Translations under genes and position numbers: made by a program
Shown: piece after piece, positions 46,501 through 55,025 of the stretch
Layout of the letters: each line of letters opens with the position of its first letter
How positions within the stretch are numbered: position 1 is the first letter of the stretch
Notes under the pieces: model-generated
Databases searched by the model: none
What the model saw: the letters and a program-made list of their open reading frames with translations, nothing else
What the model was told of the DNA's origin: nothing
NCBI GenBank assembly: GCA_018267385.1
Contig: JAFDYN010000010.1
Coordinates: 124,001 to 188,000 of the forward strand
Reading direction: 5' to 3'
DNA: 64,000 nt
Origin: Bacteroidota bacterium
GTDB taxonomy: Bacteria; Bacteroidota; Bacteroidia; Chitinophagales; LD1

Positions 46501-49048
46501 CAGATGGCTTGCTCACGGTGATCATATTGGTCACAGTTTTTGTATTGGCACCGATAGCATTGGTCGCGGTCAGTGAAACTGTATAAACGCCGTTGGTAAG
46601 ATAAGTCTTGAGAGGGTTGCGCTGAGTGGAATAGGTGCCGTCGCCAAAATTCCACAACCAGGATGTCACACCGCCTGTGGTCAGGTCGGTAAACTGCACT
46701 TTGCCGGAGCAGGTAGCAGTCACATCAGAGCTGAAGTTAGCCGTAGGTGCTAAGGTCGCCGCATTGCAGCTCCAGTTGATCGCAAAGCCTGTGTCTACTA
46801 CGCCCGGATCGGATATAAACCTGACTGTGATAGCAGGCTGTGTAGATGTGATGGCTGCCGGCAAAGTGTATCCCGTATATGTGCCCAGCAGGGTGCCGGC
46901 GGTAGAAGCGCCGTCATACACGTACAGATAATCGTACCCCGACTCCAGGCGGAATCGGGTAAAGGTGAGCCGCACGGTAGCAGCGCCGGTAGGAGCGATG
47001 GTCACCGTACTATTTACATTATTGCTATATGCACCGTATTGACCACCGTTGTCATAGATCGTTCCGGTGCAGGATGTCTGGAGGTCTGCAGTGCCTGTGA
47101 CAGGCAATATGACCACACATGGATTAGTACTACTTATGTTGACCAGGTTAGGTCTGGTCACACTGTCTGTGCCGCAGCCACCTGATGATACCAGCCGCAC
47201 AGTGTATACGCCGGTACTGTTATAAGTATGTGATGGATTTACGGCATTGCTGGTAGCCCCATCGCCAAAGTACCAGGTATAGTTACTCGTATTGGCGCTC
47301 TGATTGGTAAAATTGACGGTATACGGCGCGCTGCAGGCTACAGTATTGGAGTAAGTGAAGTTGGAGACCACTGTCGCGCTATACTGTGCTCCCACGCCTA
47401 CAGCATACCACGCATTGGCAGTACTGATCACCTCCTGTGAGCACGCTCCGTACAGGTCCGTAGCAGCCTGTATGGCGTAGAAGCGGGCGTCAGCGTACTG
47501 TGAAGTAGATACCAGGTACACTGTCTGCATCCGGAAAGCAATAGCCGTGGCTTTAGTCCTGCCGAGGCCTGTTACATTGTAGGTGTTGTTATTATCATTG
47601 GTCCCTGACCCACCCATAGAGAGCAGATAGTACCAGAAGTTCTCCACGCCACTATTCGTATGTACACCGCCGTTATCCTGCGTGCCTGTGTACCAGTATT
47701 GCCCCCCGTAGGTGTTCGGTTGCTGATGTGTTTTTGGTGCGCTCATAGAGCGGAAAGCGGCGCCAATATCTTCACCTATATTCCAGTTGCCCCGGGTAGA
47801 GTCAGCGTACCACTCTACAGCCGTACCCATGATATCGCTGAATGCTTCATTCATGGCACCCGACTCGTTCTGATAGTTGAGGTTTGCGGTGAACTCCGTG
47901 AGGCCGTGACTGATCTCATGGCCGGTGATATCCAGAGAGGTGAGTGGCGAGTAGGTGGTATTGCCATCGCCAAAATTCATCTCTGAGCCGTCCCAGAATG
48001 CGTTCACATAATTATTGTCATAGTGTACATAGAGGTTTAGTGCAAAGCCGTTGCCATCTATACCATTGCGGCCGCAGCGGTTTTGGTAAAAATCCATGGT
48101 CATCTCTGCGCCCCAGTGAGCGTCTCCTGCATATTGGTCCTTATTGGTATTGACGTTATTCCATGTCGTAGTGGCATTAGTAAAATCAGTAGCTGCACCA
48201 TAGCTGGTACCCTTGTGCATGTTATAGGTGTTGATGCCGTTGCCACGCGTAGTCTCACGCAGGCGGTAAGATCCGTTATAGCTATCTGCTACTATCGCAC
48301 GGCTGCCACGATAGACGGTGATGGCAGTCGAATTAGTATTAGCATTTTCTATCCTGTTATCCCGACGGACTATGGTACCTGTCTGTGCATCTACATAGAT
48401 ATACTCGCGCGATAGTGGCTTTACAGCAAATATGTCGAGCTTCCAGGCGAGGTGAGCAGCATTAGTACCGATCTCGTTGTATCCTTGTACGATGCAGAGT
48501 TCACCCTTCGGATAAAATGAAAAATCGATGCTGCCATCCTGTGTGTCCTGCCACCTGTATTTAGAGGCGCTGACCGAATTGAGGGCTGTTTGTATCGCTC
48601 CTGCTTCAGATACGGCAGGTGTGGTAGAGACACTGAGATTCTTCGGCAGGTAGCCATTGTATTTTATCACCTTCCCATTTTGCATATGGAGGATGAAGAC
48701 TGCGTCATTCACAGGCACACCATTTACTGTGAGCTGATAGCGGCTATGTTCATAGCCCAGTTGATCGTTTTCTGTATGTAGCAGTCGGACATTATAGTCT
48801 GAGGCGAGGCCAAAGCATTTCTTGAGGGTGGGAAAGAAATTGATTTCATCCAGCTGCGCATCATCCCTCAGGGTCATATAGGATGGTACCATATTACCAT
48901 CAGGCATCCATAGCTCTGAGGCATAAGGAAAGATCTTAGAAGCTTCTATTCCTTTAATCGGCACTACGCCGCCGGGCTGTTCTTTGGAGGCAAAAAGGGA
49001 AATGTAAAATGTGAGGACAAGAGATAGGGTGAAGATCTTCTTCATCAT
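43529..49048 (-). CDS. Giant secreted M4 (thermolysin-like) metalloprotease with PKD, CUB and SprB-like repeats
   Basis: This 1839-residue protein has a signal peptide (1-20) and a propeptide with FTP/PepSY features (about 60-230). The M4 catalytic domain (about 240-550) has zinc motif HEISH (377-381) and downstream NEAFSD supplying the third ligand. PKD-like domains lie at about 563-640 and 768-847, with a CUB-like domain (about 655-762) between them. An Ig-like part and a beta-domain follow. Then come about nine repeats of 75-80 residues, each with C-x-G-x-x-x-G, a Y-x-W strand and AGTYTVTVTDA (about 1075-1760), resembling SprB repeats. A T9SS sorting domain ends it (LSIYPNPANTSVNVS). It should be a surface or secreted protease, perhaps adhesive. 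Confidence 0.95.
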   Translation of the reverse strand: MMKKIFTLSLVLTFYISLFASKEQPGGVVPIKGIEASKIFPYASELWMPDGNMVPSYMTLRDDAQLDEINFFPTLKKCFGLASDYNVRLLHTENDQLGYEHSRYQLTVNGVPVNDAVFILHMQNGKVIKYNGYLPKNLSVSTTPAVSEAGAIQTALNSVSASKYRWQDTQDGSIDFSFYPKGELCIVQGYNEIGTNAAHLAWKLDIFAVKPLSREYIYVDAQTGTIVRRDNRIENANTNSTAITVYRGSRAIVADSYNGSYRLRETTRGNGINTYNMHKGTSYGAATDFTNATTTWNNVNTNKDQYAGDAHWGAEMTMDFYQNRCGRNGIDGNGFALNLYVHYDNNYVNAFWDGSEMNFGDGNTTYSPLTSLDITGHEISHGLTEFTANLNYQNESGAMNEAFSDIMGTAVEWYADSTRGNWNIGEDIGAAFRSMSAPKTHQQPNTYGGQYWYTGTQDNGGVHTNSGVENFWYYLLSMGGSGTNDNNNTYNVTGLGRTKATAIAFRMQTVYLVSTSQYADARFYAIQAATDLYGACSQEVISTANAWYAVGVGAQYSATVVSNFTYSNTVACSAPYTVNFTNQSANTSNYTWYFGDGATSNAVNPSHTYNSTGVYTVRLVSSGGCGTDSVTRPNLVNISSTNPCVVILPVTGTADLQTSCTGTIYDNGGQYGAYSNNVNSTVTIAPTGAATVRLTFTRFRLESGYDYLYVYDGASTAGTLLGTYTGYTLPAAITSTQPAITVRFISDPGVVDTGFAINWSCNAATLAPTANFSSDVTATCSGKVQFTDLTTGGVTSWLWNFGDGTYSTQRNPLKTYLTNGVYTVSLTATNAIGANTKTVTNMITVSKPSAPAVTGGSRCSAGSVTLSATTTNNVNWYDSATSTPVVSTANPFNTPSLSATRSYYAEEVVPQASVYVGPVDSTIGAGSYFNGNSQRALRFKVNKPSKLVSVFVYALTSGYRTIQYRDTFGVVIASRSIYIQAGRGRINLNIDLVPSTTTIYELGVADSMNLFRNTAGATYPPYTDSQGMVSIIGNNISNPVQPGYYYYFYNWEVQAPACVSLRAAATATIGGGLTDTRTSTAVGCYGQSTGAAAVTPTSGSSPYSYHWSSGQTTSSISNVPAGTYTVSISDNNGCAKTDTVVVTQPAAALVVGSTTTGVLCYGGSTGAISIAVTGGTTAYSYNWGGGITTQNRTNLAAGSYTVTVTDAHSCTASRTANVTQPAAALTAAATATDVACYGGSTGSIALTPSGGTTGYTYAWGAGITTQNRTNIPAGTYTVTVTDAHSCTTTVSTTVSQPSAALAATASTTNVSCNGGNNGAITLAPSGGTSSYTYNWGSSITTQNRNNLSAGTYTVTITDAHSCTATRSATVTQPSAISVQVSSAAASCGQSNGRATATATGGTGTLSYHWTSGATTATATNLAAGNYTVTVTDANQCTSAQGVNVSSPASFTLTHTAGAVSCHGGNNGTATITPSITPGSYTYAWPGGLTGASQTTLTAGLYVVNVTDGNGCSRVDSVTITEPAAITDVLSATAPLCYGAAGGNISLQAQGGTGALSYQWSPAIAGLTGLSAGTYHLTITDANNCAKTDIVTITQPAVITTQNQISDILCRGAGSTGAATVTATGGTGTLSYLWSNNTTGPAISNVAAGTYVATVTDANGCVAIDSVHITEPSAAVQATTSVTQAHTGQSDGSATVSASGGTGTLTYQWSTNPTQTTGTATNLAAGTYTVTVTDANGCMTTAIATVSVYTGISDMNALTTLSIYPNPANTSVNVSATLPAPSDGTVEVRDMIGRVVTTHTFAGEKEIHLTLDASSWAAAVYSVQIKTAIGSVTKQVTIQH
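44040..45840 (-). repeat. Tandem coding repeats (SprB-like) in the M4 protease gene
   Basis: Successive units of about 230-240 bases encode blocks such as CYGGSTGAI, SYNWGGGITTQNRTNL and AGTYTVTVTDAHSC. The central three or four units are the most alike, including GGITTQNRTNLAAG-type stretches, suggesting recent internal duplication. Confidence 0.7.
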
Positions 49049-49095
49049 CGGGAGTTTTTAGGATTTATGTGTATCCCTTACCGACTAATAAGACA

Positions 49096-49117
49096 CGTCA
49101 CACCTTACGGCGTGGCG
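49096..49117 (-). other. Hairpin in the M4 protease leader
   Basis: CGTCACACC-TTAC-GGCGTGGCG pairs over nine positions with one mismatch, about 50 bases upstream of the start codon. A TAAGTTTG -7 box at 49151-49158 would place it in the 5' untranslated region, where it could affect stability or translation. Confidence 0.4.
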
Positions 49118-49224
49118 TATCAACATATTCTGCGGTAAAAAGGAGTATTCCAAACTTAATAAGTTGCTTGCACATATAAAAACTTCAATTGTTAAGCAAA
49201 ACAACCCTTAAATCAACTGCTGTT

Positions 49225-52077
49225 TTAATCGAACAGGAAGGTGATATCCTCTTGTGAAAGCTGCTTGACAAAGCCATCTTCTTCCGTCACGAGGTCCTCG
49301 GACAGTTGGCGCTTACGCTGTTGCAGCTCTATGATGCGCTCCTCTATCGTGCCGCGGCAGATCAGCTTGTAGGCGAAGATATTCTTGGTCTGGCCTATAC
49401 GGTGCGTACGATCTATGGCCTGCTGCTCTACGGCATTATTCCACCATGGGTCAAGTAGGAATACATACTCGGCAGCGGTCAGGTTGAGGCCGGCATTACC
49501 GGCTTTCAGGCTGATCAGGAAAACTTTATTCTCCGAGCTTTCATCCTGGAAAGAGGCCACCATCTCAGCACGCTTATCAAGCGTTGTACTACCGTCAAAA
49601 TACAGGTATGGGATTCCCTCTTTCTCACATTGCTTTGCTACCAGCTGTAGCATGCCGAGGTACTGAGAGAAAACCAGCGACTTGCTACCACCTACATTTT
49701 CTTTCAGCTCCTGCATCAGCATATCGAGTTTGATGGAAGATGTCGCAGTGATCTCTTCATCTTTCAGCAGGGTAGGGGCGCAGCAGATCTGGCGCAGCTT
49801 CATGATGCCCTGCAGGATACTGAACTTAGCCTTAGCAAAACCTTCGCGCTCGATATTCAGGAAGACACTGGATTTGATCTGGTTCTTGATCGTCTCATAG
49901 GCTTCGCGCTGCTCGTCTTCCATCTGGCACCAGAGCACCGTCTCGGTCTTGTCAGGGAGGTCAGATGCCACCTGCTTCTTGGTCCTGCGAAGGATAAACG
50001 GCGCAGTCATCTTTTGCAGTGCATTCGTTTTCTCTACACTCTGATCGCGATCTATCGGTAGGGCATATTCCCGCTTGAAAAACTCGGGACCACCCAATAG
50101 TCCCGGTAGCAGGAAGTTTAGCTGCGAGTAGATGTCAAAAGTATTATTCATCACCGGTGTACCACTCAGTGCGATGCGGTTCAGCGCGCTGAGTTTATAG
50201 ACAGCCTTGGTAATTTGTGCGGTTGGGTTCTTGATATTGTGGCTCTCATCTATCACCATCGTATGCCACTGCACGAGGCTCAGATCGTCTACCGCAGATC
50301 GTGCCGTGCCATAGCTGCTGATCATGACGCGGGCATCAGATTGCATAAATTCTTTGATGCTCCTGTTTGCCTGGTGATATACATAGATACCCAGCGACGG
50401 CGCAAACTTCGACAGCTCCTCTTTCCAGTTAAACACCAGTGATAGAGGAGCAAGAATCAGGAAGCGGGCATTTTTGTTTTCCGAATGGGTATGGAGCAGG
50501 AAAGTAATAGTCTGGAGGGTTTTGCCCAGGCCCATGTCATCTGCCAGGCAGGCACCCGCGCCGATACGCGAGAGTAGCACCATCCATTCAAAGCCCTTCT
50601 GCTGGTACGGACGTAGCGAGGCTTTCAGGTCTGCCGGGGTCGATATCATCGTATCTGTAGATGTCTGCCAGCGCTGCCAGTCGGCCCACCACTCATGGGC
50701 TATGACAGGTTTCAGCTCTTTGGCTCGGAAGCGCTCATCTATGCTGAGTAGTATCCACTGTGGCACCACGAGCTCACCCTGCTGTATGCGGCCGTGTTTG
50801 AACATATTGCCGTACTGCTCATACCACTCATCGGTGATCACACCGATGCTATTATCTTTCAGCAGGATGAATTTCTGACCATTATATAACGTACGCTGTA
50901 TGTGCGATAGCTCGATCTTCTCCTCGCCAAAGGTAACTTTGATATTCAGATGCAGGTCGCTGTCTATGGTGCGGCCTATGGCCATCTCCGTATGAATACT
51001 GTGGGGCGAGTAGCGGAAATGCCGCAGCATATCCATGCCCACCACCTGTACATTGTCTGCCAGCAGGGACTGATAGACTTTCAGGAACCAATGCTTCTTC
51101 TTCGCATCATCAAAGCTCAGGTAAAACTGCCCGTTGCGCTGCTTTTCAAAGTTAGGGTGTAGGGCGCGTAGCTTTTCTACGAAGGCAGTTTCCGTTTCCT
51201 TGTGGCGGATGATGCGGTAGAGCTCGCCATTACGCATCTCCTCCAGCTCTGCTTCGTCTGTACTCTCTATCACAAATCCCTCATAGTCCCACCGGGGGGT
51301 GAGCATGAGGTAGGTATCACTGATCTCACTCAGGTAGACGGCATGCTGCGGCTCGATGTCTATCATATTGACCTTAAATACCTGATCCTTTACCACCTCA
51401 TAGTCGCGCTCCAGCACCGAGATGATCTTGTCTGCAAATGCTATGGGATCGGCAGCGTATTGGCTAGGGTTGGCTTTCACCAGCCAGTCTATGGTCTGGG
51501 AGTCCTTTGGTGACAACGTATGATAGACGCCGTTTTTCTCCAGCAAGAAGGCAAAAACATCAAAGCTCGCCAGCTCAGCCTGCTCCCCATTGATCTCTAC
51601 CATCGGCACCAGGTGCAGTTTGCTGCCCACCTTATTAATGTGGAAAGAGAGTTTCGTCTTATTATTAGATAGGGCGCAGGGAGCTACTTTATAGTTGCCC
51701 GTTTCGCGGTTTTTGATGCGGTGGTAGAGCTTAAGCTCCGATGAAGCGGCGGTAAGGTGCCCAAAAAGCTCATAAAACATCCGTGGTGCCGCCCGCTCCA
51801 TATAGGTCTCAAAGGAGATGCCGCCTTTCTGCTTGGCGTGTACTTTGGCCAGCTTGTCCATTTCATTTTTGATACGGCTGGCATCGAGGCTGCGCAGCAG
51901 CTCGGCTACGGCAGGATTACTACCACTATATATAGCACGGAGGTTTGGGATGATGCGGGAGTCAAAGTTGAAGCCCGGCTTGTCCTTGATCCGGGTCTGG
52001 TGCACTACCCGGAAAATATCATAATGCGTCTGGTAGGCCAGGGCCTCGGGATTGATCAGCAGGAAACTATTGGTCAT
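49225..52077 (-). CDS. SNF2-family DEAD/DEAH helicase
   Basis: From the ATG at 52077 it has 950 residues. The N-terminal half (about 1-430) is an extension of unknown fold. The Swi2/Snf2 ATPase occupies the C-terminal half: motif I ADDMGLGKTLQT, motif II DESHNIKNP, motif III ALSGTPVMNN, and the helicase C-terminal block LISLKAGNAGLNLTAAEYVF with DRTHRIGQT (motif VI). Such proteins translocate on double-stranded DNA and displace bound proteins such as RNA polymerase (RapA-like). Bacteroidota commonly carry one with this layout. No defence genes adjoin it, so a housekeeping role is likeliest. Confidence 0.93.
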   Translation of the reverse strand: MTNSFLLINPEALAYQTHYDIFRVVHQTRIKDKPGFNFDSRIIPNLRAIYSGSNPAVAELLRSLDASRIKNEMDKLAKVHAKQKGGISFETYMERAAPRMFYELFGHLTAASSELKLYHRIKNRETGNYKVAPCALSNNKTKLSFHINKVGSKLHLVPMVEINGEQAELASFDVFAFLLEKNGVYHTLSPKDSQTIDWLVKANPSQYAADPIAFADKIISVLERDYEVVKDQVFKVNMIDIEPQHAVYLSEISDTYLMLTPRWDYEGFVIESTDEAELEEMRNGELYRIIRHKETETAFVEKLRALHPNFEKQRNGQFYLSFDDAKKKHWFLKVYQSLLADNVQVVGMDMLRHFRYSPHSIHTEMAIGRTIDSDLHLNIKVTFGEEKIELSHIQRTLYNGQKFILLKDNSIGVITDEWYEQYGNMFKHGRIQQGELVVPQWILLSIDERFRAKELKPVIAHEWWADWQRWQTSTDTMISTPADLKASLRPYQQKGFEWMVLLSRIGAGACLADDMGLGKTLQTITFLLHTHSENKNARFLILAPLSLVFNWKEELSKFAPSLGIYVYHQANRSIKEFMQSDARVMISSYGTARSAVDDLSLVQWHTMVIDESHNIKNPTAQITKAVYKLSALNRIALSGTPVMNNTFDIYSQLNFLLPGLLGGPEFFKREYALPIDRDQSVEKTNALQKMTAPFILRRTKKQVASDLPDKTETVLWCQMEDEQREAYETIKNQIKSSVFLNIEREGFAKAKFSILQGIMKLRQICCAPTLLKDEEITATSSIKLDMLMQELKENVGGSKSLVFSQYLGMLQLVAKQCEKEGIPYLYFDGSTTLDKRAEMVASFQDESSENKVFLISLKAGNAGLNLTAAEYVFLLDPWWNNAVEQQAIDRTHRIGQTKNIFAYKLICRGTIEERIIELQQRKRQLSEDLVTEEDGFVKQLSQEDITFLFD

Positions 52078-52096
52078 GGCAGGCAGCAAAGGGCTG

Positions 52097-52131
52097 CAAA
52101 TATATAAATGCCTCAAACCCCTCGGGGCAAA
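52097..52131 (-). promoter_or_regulatory. Possible promoter of the SNF2 helicase gene
   Basis: On the minus strand TTTG (52128-52131), a 23-base spacer and TATATTTG (52097-52104) precede the ATG by 20 bases. The spacer is slightly long. The rest of the 279-base gap to rpmI shows a short CCCCTCGGGG palindrome and the rpmI promoter only. Confidence 0.5.
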
Positions 52132-52306
52132 AGAGGGGGGAGTGTTAGTATTTTTATAAACACCCTCCTCGATAGAGCGGTTTTCGTATTATTGTATTGA
52201 AAATCAATACATTTTGAGTATTGTCGTCATTTCGGGAGGCTCAAAGGTCTTTTATTCCTTTTGCACCTATTTATACGGTATAGAGCCAAAAAATAGTACA
52301 GTATCT

Positions 52307-52336
52307 TTTGAAATACGGAGCAATCTTATATATTTG
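52307..52336 (+). promoter_or_regulatory. rpmI-rplT promoter
   Basis: TTTG (52307-52310), an 18-base spacer and TATATTTG (52329-52336) match the Bacteroidota consensus. The leader would be only about 14 bases, so there is little room for an L20-binding leader like that of other bacteria. Confidence 0.75.
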
Positions 52337-52356
52337 CAGTCCCAAAAAAAGTAACA

Positions 52357-52548
52357 ATGCCTAAGATGAAGTCAAACTCCGGAGCCAAGAAAAGGTTCAA
52401 GGTAACCGGATCAGGTAAGATCAAGCGCGGTCAGGCTTTCCACCGCCACCTGCTGGGCCGCAAGGCTAAGAGCCGTAAAAAGGACCTGTCTAAAGCCGCT
52501 ATGGTACACGTAGCAGACGAGGCTCGTATCAAACTGCTCCTCGCGTAA
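52357..52548 (+). CDS. rpmI: Ribosomal protein L35
   Basis: This 63-residue basic protein of the 50S subunit has the family start PKMKSNSGAKKRFKVTGSGK and the typical HLLGRKAKSRKKDL block. It is followed after 35 bases by rplT. In most bacteria infC precedes it directly; here infC is about 22 kb away, and a separate promoter at 52307 drives this pair. Confidence 0.97.
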   Translation: MPKMKSNSGAKKRFKVTGSGKIKRGQAFHRHLLGRKAKSRKKDLSKAAMVHVADEARIKLLLA

Positions 52549-52583
52549 TCATATCATAAAGAACAAGATAAAATCAGCATAAC

Positions 52584-52928
52584 ATGCCACGTTCCACAAA
52601 CTCGGTAGCAAGCCGTAAGAGAAGGAAAAAAGTATTAGAGAAGGCTAAAGGCTACTTCCTCAGCAGGAGCAAAGTCTATACCGTAGCCAAGAACGCCGTA
52701 GAAAAAGCTGGTGTTTACGCTTATATAGGCCGCAAGCAGAAGAAAAGAGAATACCGCAGCCTGTGGATAGCCCGTATCAACGCTGCTGCACGTGAGGAGG
52801 GTATCACTTATTCTCGCCTGATCGAAAAATTAACAAAGACCGGTATCGAGCTGAACCGTAAGGTTCTGGCCGACCTGGCACTAAATAATCCGTCCGCTTT
52901 TAAACAAGTGGTTGCAAAAGTGAAATAA
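52584..52928 (+). CDS. rplT: Ribosomal protein L20
   Basis: This 114-residue protein of the 50S subunit is needed for early assembly and is the usual autoregulator of the infC-rpmI-rplT operon. Typical segments are [40 protein letters not shown] and [19 protein letters not shown]. Length is normal. It is co-transcribed with rpmI. Confidence 0.97.
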   Translation: MPRSTNSVASRKRRKKVLEKAKGYFLSRSKVYTVAKNAVEKAGVYAYIGRKQKKREYRSLWIARINAAAREEGITYSRLIEKLTKTGIELNRKVLADLALNNPSAFKQVVAKVK

Positions 52929-52942
52929 GTTTCTTACTTTTG
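52912..52942 (+). promoter_or_regulatory. Possible ribD promoter at the end of rplT
   Basis: TTG (52912-52914), a 20-base spacer and TACTTTTG (52935-52942) fit the consensus. Transcription would start near 52949, ahead of the terminator hairpin at 52963-53002. Confidence 0.4.
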
Positions 52943-52962
52943 TATTACGTTTTCATAGGTTC

Positions 52963-53002
52963 AAAAGTGGTCATCTCGAAAGAGGTGGCCATTTTGTTTT
53001 TT
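52963..53002 (+). terminator. Terminator of rpmI-rplT, possible attenuator of ribD
   Basis: AAAAGTGGTCATCTC / GAGGTGGCCATTTT pairs with G-U wobbles around a GAAA loop and is followed by a T-rich run. It lies between rplT and ribD. Confidence 0.75.
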
Positions 53003-53046
53003 AGCCCATCCCGAAAACGCTTCCCTGATTTCCTTACATTGCATTT

Positions 53047-54087
53047 GTGACCACCCACAAAACATATATGTCCCGCTGCCTTGAGCTGGCAGTGATGGGT
53101 ATGGGCCACGTCTCTCCCAATCCGATGGTAGGAGCTGTGCTCGTGCATGAGGATCGTATCATTGGCGAAGGTTATCATGAGCATTATGGTCAGGCACACG
53201 CCGAGGTCAACTGCCTGAGGGGCGTGAAACCCGAAGATCGTCACCTCATAAGCGATTCTACCTTGTACGTCAGCCTGGAACCCTGCTCACATCATGGCAA
53301 GACGCCTCCCTGTGCGGATCTCATTATAAATAATAAGATCAAGAAAGTGGTGACCGGCAGTCATGACCCTAATCCCCTCGTATCGGGGCGGGGTATCGCG
53401 CGTATGAGAGCTGCCGGTATAGAGGTCACAGAAAATGTCCTGCGCGAGGAGTGCGATGACCTCAACAGGCGCTTTATCACTTTTCATACAAAGCATCGCC
53501 CATACGTAATCCTCAAGTGGGCGCAATCTGCTGAAGGCAATATGGCCTCTGGAGAAGATAAGCAAGCCTGGCTCTCTGATGAATACTCTAAAAAGCTGTC
53601 GCACAAATGGCGCACCGAGGAGGATGCCATCCTGGTCGGTGCACGTACCGCTATCATAGATGATCCCCAACTCACTGCCCGGCTGTGGGAAAGACGCAAT
53701 CCCGTACGCGTACTCATAGACCGTCACCTCCGCGTACCAGAGACCGCACGGATATTGGATGAAAATGCCATGACCATCATCTACAATATTTGTAAGGAAG
53801 GGCTGGATAATGGGAATGTATATATGGGCCTGCGACCCAATGAAAGCATAGTCGAGCAGATACTCCGCGACCTCCACAAAAGATTGATAGCCAGTGTGAT
53901 CGTAGAAGGTGGGGCATATACGCTGAATGAATTTATCAAAGCAGGTACCTGGGACGAGGCCCGGATCATACAGACACCGGTGTCTCTGCCCGGTGGTATC
54001 GCCGCACCGCATATAAATGGCAAACTCATGAAAGAAGGAAAACTGGATAATGATACTTTGCTCATCAAAATGAATGACCGCCTATGA
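53047..54087 (+). CDS. ribD: Bifunctional riboflavin biosynthesis deaminase/reductase
   Basis: RibD deaminates the pyrimidine product of GTP cyclohydrolase II and then reduces its ribosyl group, two steps of riboflavin synthesis. I use the GTG at 53047 (346 residues, starting TTHKTYMSRCLELA), because the family starts just before this Y-M-x-x-x-L-x-L-A helix; ATG at 53068 is the alternative. The deaminase zinc site is HAEVNCL and EPCSHHGKTPPCADLI. The reductase domain follows from about residue 145 (RPYVILKWAQSAEGNMASGE) with VIVEGGAYTLNEFI near the end. It overlaps the transporter gene by four bases. Confidence 0.94.
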   Translation: MTTHKTYMSRCLELAVMGMGHVSPNPMVGAVLVHEDRIIGEGYHEHYGQAHAEVNCLRGVKPEDRHLISDSTLYVSLEPCSHHGKTPPCADLIINNKIKKVVTGSHDPNPLVSGRGIARMRAAGIEVTENVLREECDDLNRRFITFHTKHRPYVILKWAQSAEGNMASGEDKQAWLSDEYSKKLSHKWRTEEDAILVGARTAIIDDPQLTARLWERRNPVRVLIDRHLRVPETARILDENAMTIIYNICKEGLDNGNVYMGLRPNESIVEQILRDLHKRLIASVIVEGGAYTLNEFIKAGTWDEARIIQTPVSLPGGIAAPHINGKLMKEGKLDNDTLLIKMNDRL

Positions 54088-54995
54088 TCTATCTCGTACT
54101 CTGCATCATCTGCTCCAGCCTGCTGGTATTTATGTTTAAGGTTTTTGATCATTTCAAGATCGAAGCCTATCCCGCTATAGTATTCAACTATATCACCTGT
54201 GTCATCTGCGGCTTTCTCAATAGCCCCGTAGCGCCGCATCATGTGCTGTCAGAGTCGGTACACGCTGACTGGCTGTGGCTGGGCGTGGTGCTCGGCATAT
54301 CCTTTATTCACGTTTTTAGCCTGACCGGCAAAACTGCAGTGCGCTTTGGCGTCTCGACGGCCTCTGTAGCCATGAAGCTCGGACTCGTGATTCCGGTAGC
54401 ACTGGCATTTGTGGTCTATCACGAGGAGGTGACCTGGTACAAGATAGCGGGTATCGTCTGCGCCCTGATAGCAGTAGTATTGAGCTCTTATAAAGAATCC
54501 AGTGAAGAAGCCCCTCATGCAAAGGTGACGGGAGTCGCCTTCCTCATGCCCCTGCTGGTTTTTGTCACGAGTGGCCTCTGCGATAGTGGTGCACAGCTCA
54601 GTGACAAAGCGTATTTTCCCAATGGTGGCGCAGATTATTTTGTGCTGATCGTGTTTCTCTGCGCAGCCATGACAGGCATAGGCTATCTGACCTACTACGT
54701 ACTGACCGGATCGGTCAAACTCCGTTGGCAGCAGCTGGCCGGTGGTATCGCATTGGGCATACCCAATTATGGTTCCCTGCTCTTTCTTATGAAGTCGCTC
54801 GATCAGGTAGAGGGCGGTAGCTCGGTAGTCTTCCCGGTCACCAATATCGCGACAGTAGCTGGCTCCACTCTCTTGTCCGTGGTCTTCTTCCGCGAGCATC
54901 TGAATAAATGGAACAGGCTCGGCCTCGTATTTGCATTCCTATGCATCATCTTCATCTACCTGTTAAAACTAAAGGATCTGCTGTACCTCGGCTGA
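54084..54995 (+). CDS. EamA/DMT-type transporter coupled to ribD
   Basis: This 303-residue protein has about ten membrane helices (from MIYLVLCIICSSLLVFMFKV to FAFLCIIFIYLL). The internal repeat is typical of the drug/metabolite transporter superfamily; helix-rich segments are GVSTASVAMKLGLVIPVALA and GGSSVVFPVTNIATVAGSTL. The start codon overlaps the ribD stop (ATGA). A role in moving flavins or a precursor is suggested only by this coupling. Confidence 0.82.
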   Translation: MIYLVLCIICSSLLVFMFKVFDHFKIEAYPAIVFNYITCVICGFLNSPVAPHHVLSESVHADWLWLGVVLGISFIHVFSLTGKTAVRFGVSTASVAMKLGLVIPVALAFVVYHEEVTWYKIAGIVCALIAVVLSSYKESSEEAPHAKVTGVAFLMPLLVFVTSGLCDSGAQLSDKAYFPNGGADYFVLIVFLCAAMTGIGYLTYYVLTGSVKLRWQQLAGGIALGIPNYGSLLFLMKSLDQVEGGSSVVFPVTNIATVAGSTLLSVVFFREHLNKWNRLGLVFAFLCIIFIYLLKLKDLLYLG

Positions 54996-55025
54996 TTCTT
55001 AGTATCTTTAAGAAAATAATCTCTT

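Noticed and set aside
49225..52077. SNF2 helicase as part of a defence island
   Set aside because: No methylase, nuclease or other defence genes adjoin it, and this type is common as a chromosomal housekeeping gene in the phylum.
52929..53046. FMN riboswitch upstream of ribD
   Set aside because: The 118-base gap lacks the conserved RFN-element segments and is mostly one simple terminator hairpin.
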